The position numbers were made by a program, and so were the translations under genes. Shown piece after piece: positions 35,564-45,759 of a DNA stretch of 64,000 bases (position 1 is the first letter of the stretch; every line of letters starts with the position of its first letter). The notes under the pieces were generated by a model that ran no database searches, had not been told where the DNA came from, and worked only from the letters and a program-made list of their open reading frames with translations. The stretch comes from Streptomyces cyaneofuscatus (GTDB taxonomy: Bacteria; Actinomycetota; Actinomycetes; Streptomycetales; Streptomycetaceae): contig NZ_JOEM01000002.1 of assembly GCF_000718135.1 (NCBI RefSeq), positions 289,816-353,815 on the forward strand, in the 5' to 3' direction.

Positions 35564-37798
35564 ATGAGAATGCCCGGCCCCTTCGCGCACCGCGGACCGC
35601 GCCGCGACGGACACAGACCCCGGCGCCTCGCCGTCCCGCTGCTGGCCCTCGGCGGTCTGGTGGGCTCCCTGCTCACTGCCGTCGCCACGGCCCCCGCCGC
35701 CCAGGCCGCCGAACTCCCCACGGGCTGGACCACCGTGACCGCCGCCCACAGTGGCAAGTGCGTGGACGCGGCGGCCGCCGGAACCGCCGACGGCACGGTG
35801 GTCCAGCAGTACACGTGCAACGGCAGCAACGCCCAGCAGTGGCAGTTCCGGTCCGTCGGCGGAGGGTACGTCCGGGTCGACAACCGCAATGACGCGGCGA
35901 AGAGCTGGGACGTGACCAACGTGTCCACGGCCGACGCCGCGCCCGTACAGCTCTGGTCGTACTCCGGCGGATTCAACCAGCAGTGGCTGCCCGTCGAAGA
36001 GCCCGGCGGGGCCTTCCACTTCGTGAACCGCAACAGCGGCAAGTGCCTCGACATCCCGGCCGCCTCCACCGCCGACAGCGCCCGCGTCCAGCAGTACACC
36101 TGCAACGGCTCGGCCGCGCAGTCCTTCCGGGTCGGCCCGACCGGCGTACCGAACCCGCCCGGCACCCCCGACCTCGGCCCCAACGTCTCCGTCTTCGACC
36201 CCTCCACACCGAGGGCGACCATCCAGAACAAGCTCAACCAGGTCTTCGCCCAGCAGGAGACCAACCAGTTCGGCTCCCAGCGCCAGGCCCTGCTCTTCAA
36301 GCCCGGCCGCTACGACGTCGACGCCAACGTCGGCTTCTACACCCAGGTCGCCGGGCTCGGCCTCTCGCCCGACGACGTCACCATCAACGGCGGCGTCCAT
36401 GTGGAGGCCGACTGGTTCCAGGGCAACGCCACCCACAACTTCTGGCGGTCCGCCGAGAACCTCTCGGTCAATCCGCCCTCAGGAACCGACCGTTGGGCTG
36501 TCTCGCAGGCCGCCCCGTACCGCCGTATGCATGTACGAGGCAACCTCCAGCTCGACGACGGCGGCTGGTCCAGCGGCGGGTTCATGGCCGACTCCAAGAT
36601 CGACGGACAGGTCCGCTCCGGCACCCAGCAGCAGTGGCTCTCCCGCAACAGCCACTGGAACAGCTGGACCGGATCCAACTGGAACATGGTCTTCGTCGGC
36701 GACGTCAACGCCCCCGCCAACAGCTTCCCCAACCCGCCCCACACCACGGTCGCCCAGACGCCCGTGAGCCGTGAGAAGCCCTTCCTGTACGTGGACGGGG
36801 CCGGCGCCTACCAGGTCTTCGTACCGGCCCTGCGGACCAACACCCAAGGAACCACCTGGGGTTCGGGCACCCCCGCCGGACAGTCCTTGCCCATCAGCCA
36901 GTTCTTCATCGTGAAGCCCGGCGCCACCGCGTCCCAGATCAACGCCGCGCTGGCGGAGGGCAAGAACCTGCTCTTCACCCCGGGCGTCTACCGCCTCAAC
37001 CAGACCATCAACGTCACCCGCGCCGACACCGTCGTCCTCGGCCTGGGACTCGCCACCGTCATCCCCGAGAACGGCATCACCGCCCTCAACGTCGCCGACG
37101 TCGACGGCGTCAAGATCGCCGGAATCCTGATCGACGCGGGCACCGTCAACTCCCCGACGCTCATGCAGGTCGGCCAGGCCGGAGCCAGTGCCCGGCACAC
37201 CGCCAACCCGACTTCACTCCACGACGTCTTCTTCCGCATCGGCGGCGCCGCCGTCGGCAAGGCCACCCAGAGCCTCGTCGTCAACAGCTCCGACGTCATC
37301 GGCGACCACCTGTGGCTCTGGCGCGGCGACCACGGCACCGGCATCGGCTGGAACACCAACACCGCCGCCACGGGCCTGGTCGTCAACGGCACCGACGTGA
37401 CGATGTACGGGCTGTTCGTCGAGCACTACCAGCAGCACCAGGTCATCTGGAACGGCAACGGCGGCCGCACGTACTTCTTCCAGAACGAGATGCCCTACGA
37501 CCCGCCCAACCAGGCGGCCTGGATGAACGGTTCGACCCGCGGCTACGACGCGTACAAGGTCTCCCCGTCCGTCACCCGCCACGAGGCGTGGGGCCTGGGC
37601 AGCTACTGCTTCTTCAACGCCAATCCGTCCGTGGTGGCCGAGCGCGCCTTCGAGGCGCCGAACGCCCCGGGCGTCCGCTTCCACAACATGGTGACCGTCT
37701 CGCTCGGCGGTACGGGAACCATCAACCGCGTCATCAACAACTCGGGAGGACCGTCCAACTCCAGTACGAACGTGGCCAACTTGGTGGCCTACCCCTAG
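35564..37798 (+). CDS. secreted ricin-lectin plus parallel beta-helix protein, possible polysaccharide enzyme
   Basis: The protein has 744 residues. The signal peptide is long (about 1-47, ends AQAAE). A ricin-type lectin follows at about 52-190 with QQYTCNGSNAQQWQF, LWSYSGGFNQQWLPV and QQYTCNGSAAQSFRV. The rest (about 205-744) looks like a right-handed beta-helix with a PGRYDVDANVGFYTQVAGLG start and repeated short strands, as in pectate-lyase-fold glycanases. Homologues are often labelled adenylyl cyclase or factor 5/8 proteins, which the sequence does not support. The catalytic residues and CAZy family are not identified. Confidence 0.82.
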   Translation: MRMPGPFAHRGPRRDGHRPRRLAVPLLALGGLVGSLLTAVATAPAAQAAELPTGWTTVTAAHSGKCVDAAAAGTADGTVVQQYTCNGSNAQQWQFRSVGGGYVRVDNRNDAAKSWDVTNVSTADAAPVQLWSYSGGFNQQWLPVEEPGGAFHFVNRNSGKCLDIPAASTADSARVQQYTCNGSAAQSFRVGPTGVPNPPGTPDLGPNVSVFDPSTPRATIQNKLNQVFAQQETNQFGSQRQALLFKPGRYDVDANVGFYTQVAGLGLSPDDVTINGGVHVEADWFQGNATHNFWRSAENLSVNPPSGTDRWAVSQAAPYRRMHVRGNLQLDDGGWSSGGFMADSKIDGQVRSGTQQQWLSRNSHWNSWTGSNWNMVFVGDVNAPANSFPNPPHTTVAQTPVSREKPFLYVDGAGAYQVFVPALRTNTQGTTWGSGTPAGQSLPISQFFIVKPGATASQINAALAEGKNLLFTPGVYRLNQTINVTRADTVVLGLGLATVIPENGITALNVADVDGVKIAGILIDAGTVNSPTLMQVGQAGASARHTANPTSLHDVFFRIGGAAVGKATQSLVVNSSDVIGDHLWLWRGDHGTGIGWNTNTAATGLVVNGTDVTMYGLFVEHYQQHQVIWNGNGGRTYFFQNEMPYDPPNQAAWMNGSTRGYDAYKVSPSVTRHEAWGLGSYCFFNANPSVVAERAFEAPNAPGVRFHNMVTVSLGGTGTINRVINNSGGPSNSSTNVANLVAYP

Positions 37799-37806
37799 GC
37801 TCCACC

Positions 37807-37857
37807 GCTCTGCTGGGCCGCCGCTCAGGTCGGTTTGACGCTGCGGCCCAGCAGAGC
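37807..37857. terminator. bidirectional terminator between the beta-helix gene and the convergent secreted-protein gene
   Basis: GCTCTGCTGGGCCGC (37807-37821) is perfectly complementary to GCGGCCCAGCAGAGC (37843-37857). The right arm also encodes the ALLGR near the C-terminus of the minus-strand gene, so hairpin and coding sequence overlap. Confidence 0.7.
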
Positions 37858-38586
37858 CGTCACATCCACCGTGTCGGACGCCGACGGGGTCTCGGCGGGC
37901 ACCGGACGGTCGAAGCCCGAGAAGCTCACGGTCCCCTCCTCGTCCGCCCCCCGCACGGTGATCCGCACCGGGTACGGTTCGCCCTCGGTGGCGACGTCCA
38001 CCGTCAGCCGCTCGGTCCCCTGGGTGCGGGTCACCGGGATGACGGGCGCGCCGTTCACCTCGGTCTCCCGGCCCTTCGTCAGCGTGCCGCGCTCGGTGGC
38101 GCCGGGGTTGTCCGTGATCAGCTCGCGGAAGGTGTCGAGATCGCACACCTCGGTCACCGTCAGCAGCCGGGGGTCGTCGGCCTTCGCCTTCATGAAGCGG
38201 CCGTCGAGGATCGCGTCGAAGGTGGAGCCGCCGATCGGGACATGGGTCTCCCAGAACGCCTTGTCCGGCTTCAGCCAGACATCGTCGGCGCGCTTCACGA
38301 TCTCCACGGAGCCGTCCTCGCCCATGTCGACGCCGCCCGCGCAGTTGCCCTCACGGTCGAGCGTCAGGTCGACGCTCATCCGGTCGCCGCTCCCGTCGAG
38401 ATCGCCCCGGGCGCTCAGATGCAGCGACGAGACCCCGAGCAGGGCGTCGCGTGAGCGGTCCGCGATCTGCTCGGCGGTGAGCGAGGCGATGTCGTCGTCA
38501 GCCTGCGCGACCGCACCACCCGTCACGGTGAGAGCGACGGCCGCCGCGCCCGCTGCCGCCCGTGCGGCCCAACGGTGTCCGCTCAC
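37825..38586 (-). CDS. secreted LppX/LprG-like protein of unknown function
   Basis: The protein has 253 residues with a signal peptide (about 1-29, cleavage after AQA) and no lipobox Cys. The mature part (SRDALLGVSSLHLSARGDLDGSGDRMSVDLTLDREGNCAGGVDMG, ADDVWLKPDKAFWE, GAPVIPVTRTQGTERLTVDVATEGEPYPVRITVRG) has the long antiparallel-sheet pattern of LppX/LprG lipid-binding proteins, but as a soluble exported form. Two Cys (NCAGG, EVCDLD) may form a disulphide. The ligand is unknown. Confidence 0.78.
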   Translation of the reverse strand: MSGHRWAARAAAGAAAVALTVTGGAVAQADDDIASLTAEQIADRSRDALLGVSSLHLSARGDLDGSGDRMSVDLTLDREGNCAGGVDMGEDGSVEIVKRADDVWLKPDKAFWETHVPIGGSTFDAILDGRFMKAKADDPRLLTVTEVCDLDTFRELITDNPGATERGTLTKGRETEVNGAPVIPVTRTQGTERLTVDVATEGEPYPVRITVRGADEEGTVSFSGFDRPVPAETPSASDTVDVTALLGRSVKPT

Positions 38587-38812
38587 GTCGCCTCCTCGAA
38601 AAGGCCCCGGTCAGGGCGTGCGAACCAGAGTGACCGGCACATTCGAGCGTACGCCGGGAGCGGGGGCGCCGCCCGGCGCGTGTACGGAGAGTGAAGTGCG
38701 GCGGTGTTTTCGGCCACGGAGCGTGGGCAGAGCTGCGGCGATCCCACCCGGGATCCCGTACGGACGCACCACGGGCGTCACGTACGCGCAGGCACTTCCA
38801 CGAAGGAGAACC

Positions 38813-39205
38813 ATGAACCTGTTCACGGGGACGAGGAGCAAGGGTGGCGCGGCCACGGGGGCGCGCTCCCGGTCCGTCCTGCGGACGCTCGCCGTCGTGT
38901 CGACGGCGCTCGCGCTGGCGATCCCGGTCACCTCGGCGACCGCGACGCCGGCCGCCGCGCCGACCGCGATCCCGCCGGGCCTGTCCTGTCACACCGGCAA
39001 GCACGCCATCGACGAGTACACGGGCTTCGCGCTCTGCCGCAACAACGGGAGCCAGACGCAGACCTTCTGGGTCCACCTGGTCTGCGGCTGGGCACCGGAC
39101 GTCGACGGCAACCGCGTCACGGTGCGGCCCGGCGAGTCGGACCAGTCCACCGCGCACTGCGGGAAGATCGGCACGGGCATCGGCGAGATCCACGTCCGCC
39201 CGTGA
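38813..39205 (+). CDS. small secreted Cys-containing protein of unknown function
   Basis: The protein has 130 residues with AAGGAG upstream. The signal peptide runs to about 50 (RSVLRTLAVVSTALALAIPVTSATATPAAA). The mature 80 residues contain four cysteines (LSCHTGKH, ALCRNNG, LVCGWAPD, AHCGKIG), suggesting two disulphides, and read like a small beta-domain (QTFWVHLVCGW, GNRVTVRPGESDQS). No family is recognised. Confidence 0.78.
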   Translation: MNLFTGTRSKGGAATGARSRSVLRTLAVVSTALALAIPVTSATATPAAAPTAIPPGLSCHTGKHAIDEYTGFALCRNNGSQTQTFWVHLVCGWAPDVDGNRVTVRPGESDQSTAHCGKIGTGIGEIHVRP

Positions 39206-39378
39206 CGCCGGGGCCGTAGGCCCGTGACACCGTGGCAGCCGGGACGGCCGGAGGGGCCGGCCGGAGTGGCCGCAACGGTTGAGCGTGCCGCCTCCTCTCG
39301 TTACCCTCCAGTAAGTACGTGTGGGTAGTGGCCGGGACGACCGGCCGACCCCGCGGCCACGAGGGAGGCGGCACGCCC

Positions 39379-40860
39379 ATGTCCTCAGCGGAGCCCACCG
39401 AGCAGACCGGCCCGGCCGTACGGTCGCACCCGGACCACGCCCAGCGCCCCGAGCACGCCCAGCGCCCCGCCCCGGCGCCCGGCCTCGCGGAGAGCGCACG
39501 CCGGCTGGCCGACTCCACCACCACCTCCACCGCACTCGTCGCCGACGCCCTCGCCCGGATCGAGGCCGCGCAGCCCACCCTCAACGCCTTCCGCCATCTG
39601 CGGGCCGACGCCGCCCTCGCGGAGGCCGCCGAGGCCGACCGCAGTCTGGCTGCGGGGGAGCGGCTGCCGCTGCTCGGCGTCCCGGTCGCGGTCAAGGACG
39701 ACACCGATGTGGCGGGCCTGCCCACCCACTTCGGCTGCGACGGCGAACGGCCCCCGGCCACCACCGACAGCGAGGCGGTCCGCCGGCTGCGTGCCGCCGG
39801 GGCCGTCATCGTCGGCAAGACCAACTCCTGCGAACTGGGCCAGTGGCCGTTCACCGAGGGCCCCGCCTTCGGCGCCACCCGCAACCCCTGGAACACCGCC
39901 CACACCCCCGGCGGCTCCTCCGGCGGATCGGCCGCCGCCGTCGCGGCCGGGCTCGTCCCCGCCGCCCTCGGCTCGGACGGCGCCGGCTCCGTCCGCATCC
40001 CCGCCGCCTGGACCCACCTCGTCGGCATCAAGCCCCAGCGCGGCCGCGTCTCGGTCCACCCGCACCACGACGCCTTCCAGGGCCTCACCGTCAACGGCCC
40101 TCTCGCCCGTACGGTGGCCGACGCGGCGCTCCTGCTGGACGCGGCGGCCGGTGCCCACCCCGACGACTTCCACCGCCCGCCCGCCGTCCGCGCCTCCGAC
40201 GCCGCCCGCCGGGACCCGGGCCGCCTCCGCATCGCCCTCGCCTGGCGGCCCCCGCTCACCCTCACCGGCGCCGGACCCGACCCCGAGGTACGCCGGGCCG
40301 TCGCCGCGCTCGCCGAGACCCTGGCCCGCCTCGGCCACCACGTCGAGGAGGCCCGCCCCCGGTACGGGCTGATCGGCCTCACCTTCGTGCCCCGCGCCAC
40401 CGCCGGCATCGCCGAATTCGCCGCCCGCCACCCCGAACCGGCCCTCCTCGACCCCCGCACCCGCAGCGCCCTGCGGACCGGGACGCGGCTCGGCGGCCGG
40501 GTGGTGCGGGCGGCCCGCGCCCGCGAGGTACGCCAGCACCGCCGGATCGGCGCCCTCTTCGACGCGTACGACGTCCTCCTCACCCCGACGACCGCGGCGC
40601 CCCCGCCCCGTATCGGCACCTTCGACGACCTCAGCGCCTGGCGCACCGACGTCACCATGGCCGCCGCCTGCCCCTACGCCTGGCCGTGGAACGTCCTCGG
40701 CTGGCCCGGCATCAACGTCCCGGCCGGCTTCACCCGCTCCGGCCTCCCCGTCGGCGCCCAGCTGCTCGGCCCCTCCCGCAGCGAGGAGCGGCTGATCGCC
40801 CTGGCCGCCCAGCTGGAGGACGACCTGCGCTGGTACGAGCACCGGCCGCCGATCTCGTAA
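39379..40860 (+). CDS. amidase-signature family hydrolase
   Basis: The protein has 493 residues from the ATG at 39379 with GGAGG 9 bases upstream. The Ser-cisSer-Lys triad is K106 (GVPVAVKDDTD), cis-Ser181 (PGGSSGGSAAAVAAG) and nucleophile Ser204 (SDGAGSVRIPA). An N-terminal extension of about 35 residues has a duplicated HAQRPEHAQRP stretch. It is cytoplasmic and hydrolyses amides; the substrate is not predictable. It is not GatA, given the missing GatCB context. A strong hairpin follows. Confidence 0.9.
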   Translation: MSSAEPTEQTGPAVRSHPDHAQRPEHAQRPAPAPGLAESARRLADSTTTSTALVADALARIEAAQPTLNAFRHLRADAALAEAAEADRSLAAGERLPLLGVPVAVKDDTDVAGLPTHFGCDGERPPATTDSEAVRRLRAAGAVIVGKTNSCELGQWPFTEGPAFGATRNPWNTAHTPGGSSGGSAAAVAAGLVPAALGSDGAGSVRIPAAWTHLVGIKPQRGRVSVHPHHDAFQGLTVNGPLARTVADAALLLDAAAGAHPDDFHRPPAVRASDAARRDPGRLRIALAWRPPLTLTGAGPDPEVRRAVAALAETLARLGHHVEEARPRYGLIGLTFVPRATAGIAEFAARHPEPALLDPRTRSALRTGTRLGGRVVRAARAREVRQHRRIGALFDAYDVLLTPTTAAPPPRIGTFDDLSAWRTDVTMAAACPYAWPWNVLGWPGINVPAGFTRSGLPVGAQLLGPSRSEERLIALAAQLEDDLRWYEHRPPIS

Positions 40861-40875
40861 CGCGGAGTGAGGTAG

Positions 40876-43212
<2,337 letters not shown>

Positions 43213-43220
43213 CATGAGGT

Positions 43221-43283
43221 GAGGGCGGCCGCGTCCGCCCTCACTCCGCTCCGCCCCGGTAGGCCCTGTGCCTGTCGGGGCGG
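43221..43283. terminator. tandem terminator hairpins after icd
   Basis: The first hairpin is GAGGGCGG (43221-43228) with CCGCCCTC (43235-43242). The second is CCGCCCCGGTAGGC (43251-43264) with GCCTGTCGGGGCGG (43270-43283), with one 2-base mismatch. Two successive GC hairpins suggest efficient termination of a highly expressed gene. Confidence 0.7.
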
Positions 43284-43385
43284 TTCGCGTTCCGCCCTTA
43301 CGCCGGTCCGTCCAGCCGCCGCAGGCGAACCCCTGAGTTTCACGTGATCGGGTGATCGACCAATCCGCCCGCCCCACGGCTCCGA

Positions 43386-44978
43386 ATGACGACCGTGAGG
43401 ATCACCCGGACAGCCCTGACCCGCGGAACGCTCGCAGCCCTGAGCGGGCTGCTGGCGGGATTCGCCGCACTGACCGTCGCCGAACTCGTCTCGGCCGCCG
43501 TCAGGCCCGAGGCGAGCCCCGTGACAGCGGTCGGCGGGGCGGCCATCGACCGTACGCCCGCCGGGGTGAAGGACTTCGCCATCCGGAACTTCGGCGAGAA
43601 CGACAAGCTCGTCCTGCAACTCGGCATCGTCGTCACGCTCGCCCTCTTCGCCCTCGCCGTCGGCCTGTTGGCGCTGCGCCACCGTCGTACGGGCTCCGCC
43701 GCCGTCCTGGCCTTCGGCGTGGTCGGCGCCGCATCGGCCGTCAGTCGCCCCGACTCCACCGGAATCGTCGACGGGCTCCCGTCGCTGGTGGGAGCGGTGG
43801 CCGGGGCAGTCCTCCTGTACGTCCTCATCGGCAGGCTCACCCGGCCGCGCCGGGTCCCGGGGGAGGAGGAGCAGGAGAGCGAGGGCGGCTGGGACCGGCG
43901 GGGCTTCCTCATCGCCGCCACCGCCGCGGCCGCCGCCTCCACCGTGGCGGGAGCGGTCGGCCGGACACTCAACGGCCGCAGCGCCCAGGACGCCGTCGCC
44001 TCCCGTGAGGCGGCACGGCTCCCCGCCCCGGCCTCGCCCGCGAAGCCCATCCCGGCCGGAGCGCAGTTGCGGGTGCCTGGCCTCCCCCCGTTCACCACCC
44101 CCAACAGCAAGTTCTACCGGGTGGACACCGCCTTGGTGGTCCCCAAGGTCGACGCCGACTCCTGGCGGCTGCGCATCCACGGCAAGGGCGTACGCCGGGA
44201 CCTGGAGTTCACCTACCAGGACCTGCTGGACCGGCCACTGATCGAGCGCGAGATCACCCTCTGCTGCGTCTCCAACGAGGTCGGCGGCCCCTACATCGGC
44301 CACGCCCGGTGGATCGGCGTACGCCTGGCCGACCTGCTCAAGGAGGCGGGCGTCAAGCCGCCGTCGCGGGGCGGAAAGGCGGACCAGATCATCGCCCGCT
44401 CCGTGGACGGCATGACGCTCGGCACCCCCGTCGAGGACGTCATGGACGGCCGGGACGCGATGCTCGCCGTCGGCATGAACGGCGAACCGCTCCCCTTCGT
44501 CCACGGGTTCCCCGTCCGCATGCTCGTCCCCGGCCTGTACGGGTACGTCTCGGCCTGCAAGTGGATCGAGGACATCGAGCTCACCACGTTCGACGACTAC
44601 GACGCGTACTGGGTGAAGCGCAAGTGGGCCCGCAAGGCCCCTATCAAGACCCAGTCCCGGATCGATACCCCCAAGCCCTTCGGGCGCCCCGAGGCCGGCA
44701 CGGTCATGGTCGCCGGAGTGGCCTGGGCCCAGCACCGCGGGATCGAGAAGGTCGAGATCCGCGTCGACGACGGCCCGTGGCGCCCGGCCCAGCTGGCCGA
44801 GCAGGACACCGTCGACACCTGGCGCCAGTGGTCCTACCCCTGGAAGGCCACCCCCGGCGGCCACACCCTCACCGTCCGCGCCACCGACGGCACGGGCGAG
44901 GTCCAGACCGAGAAGCGCACCAAGACCGTCCCGGACGGTGCGAGCGGCTGGCACTCGGTGGTGGTCACCGTGGACTGA
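43386..44978 (+). CDS. polytopic molybdopterin oxidoreductase, sulfite-oxidase fold (Sco3746-like)
   Basis: The protein has 530 residues. There are four N-terminal transmembrane helices (about 10-155), then a twin-arginine motif WDRRGFLIAATAAAAAS at about 170 preceding a fifth helix. The extracytoplasmic sulfite-oxidase-type Mo domain (about 225-530) follows, with the likely Mo-ligating C294 in LCCVSNEVGGPY, GHARWIGV and the C-terminal dimerisation-like part (GVAWAQHRGIEKVEIRVDDGPW). It matches the five-helix Sco3746 type of S. coelicolor, known to need both Sec and Tat for assembly. It is followed by a fasciclin lipoprotein gene. The electron donor/substrate is unknown. Confidence 0.88.
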   Translation: MTTVRITRTALTRGTLAALSGLLAGFAALTVAELVSAAVRPEASPVTAVGGAAIDRTPAGVKDFAIRNFGENDKLVLQLGIVVTLALFALAVGLLALRHRRTGSAAVLAFGVVGAASAVSRPDSTGIVDGLPSLVGAVAGAVLLYVLIGRLTRPRRVPGEEEQESEGGWDRRGFLIAATAAAAASTVAGAVGRTLNGRSAQDAVASREAARLPAPASPAKPIPAGAQLRVPGLPPFTTPNSKFYRVDTALVVPKVDADSWRLRIHGKGVRRDLEFTYQDLLDRPLIEREITLCCVSNEVGGPYIGHARWIGVRLADLLKEAGVKPPSRGGKADQIIARSVDGMTLGTPVEDVMDGRDAMLAVGMNGEPLPFVHGFPVRMLVPGLYGYVSACKWIEDIELTTFDDYDAYWVKRKWARKAPIKTQSRIDTPKPFGRPEAGTVMVAGVAWAQHRGIEKVEIRVDDGPWRPAQLAEQDTVDTWRQWSYPWKATPGGHTLTVRATDGTGEVQTEKRTKTVPDGASGWHSVVVTVD

Positions 44979-45050
44979 TTTCTCGTCAGCAGGCCTGTCT
45001 ACAGCAGCACTTCATCCCCTTTCCCCTTACGTACGAACCAGGAGAATTCC

Positions 45051-45701
45051 ATGAACGCCCTTCGCCACCGCCGTGCAGCCGTCGCCGTCGCCGCCGCCGT
45101 GATGCTCCCCCTCACGCTGACCGCCTGCTCCGACTCCGGCTCGGACAAGGCTTCCGACAGCTCCTCCGCCGCGGGCTCCACCCCCGAGGAGTCCAAGCCG
45201 GCTGCCGGTGACGACGACGCCATGACGGACAAGCCGTTCGGCCCGGCCTGTGCCGGCGTCCCGAAGGACGGCGCGGGCAGCTTCGACGGCATGGCCAAGG
45301 ACCCGGTCGCCACCGCCGCGTCCAACAACCCGGCGCTCTCCACGCTGGTCGCCGCCGTGCAGAAGGCCGGCCTGGTCGACACCCTCAACAACGCCGAGAA
45401 CATCACGGTGTTCGCCCCGACCAACGACGCCTTCGCCAAGATCCCGAAGGCGGACCTGGACGCGGTCCTCAACGACAAGGCCAAGCTCACCGAGATCCTC
45501 ACCTACCACGTCGTGGGCCAGAAGCTCACCCCGCAGCAGCTGGAGAGCGGCACCTTCGACACCCTCCAGAAGAGCACGCTGACCACGTCGGGCTCCGGTG
45601 AGTCGTACAAGGTCAACGACAGCGCCAGCGTGGTCTGCGGCAACGTGCCGACCGCCAACGCCACCGTCTACATCATCGACACGGTGCTGATGCCGAAGTA
45701 G
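45051..45701 (+). CDS. fasciclin-domain lipoprotein
   Basis: The protein has 216 residues with AGGAG upstream. The lipobox is LTLTAC with lipidated C26, followed by a Ser/Glu/Asp linker (27-60). A FAS1 domain spans about 75-216: NPALSTLVAAVQKAGLVDTLN, ITVFAPTNDAFAKIP, LTEILTYHVVGQKL and NATVYIIDTVLMPK. It is anchored on the outer face of the membrane. The gene lies 72 bases after the Mo-oxidoreductase gene, a pairing I know from other actinobacteria, so it probably serves that system as an adhesion or partner domain. Confidence 0.93.
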   Translation: MNALRHRRAAVAVAAAVMLPLTLTACSDSGSDKASDSSSAAGSTPEESKPAAGDDDAMTDKPFGPACAGVPKDGAGSFDGMAKDPVATAASNNPALSTLVAAVQKAGLVDTLNNAENITVFAPTNDAFAKIPKADLDAVLNDKAKLTEILTYHVVGQKLTPQQLESGTFDTLQKSTLTTSGSGESYKVNDSASVVCGNVPTANATVYIIDTVLMPK

Positions 45702-45713
45702 CAGAGGACAGCT

Positions 45714-45748
45714 CCGCTGCGGGAGGGCGGCCGCCACTCCCGCAGCGG
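45714..45748. terminator. bidirectional terminator after the fasciclin gene
   Basis: CCGCTGCGGGAG (45714-45725) and CTCCCGCAGCGG (45737-45748) pair perfectly around an 11-base loop, between convergent genes. Confidence 0.75.
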
Positions 45749-45759
45749 GACTCCTGCCT

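Noticed and set aside
35564..37798. Adenylyl-cyclase label often attached to homologues of the ricin/beta-helix protein
   Set aside because: No cyclase catalytic motifs; the protein is exported and shows beta-helix periodicity, so a nucleotide cyclase function is unsupported.
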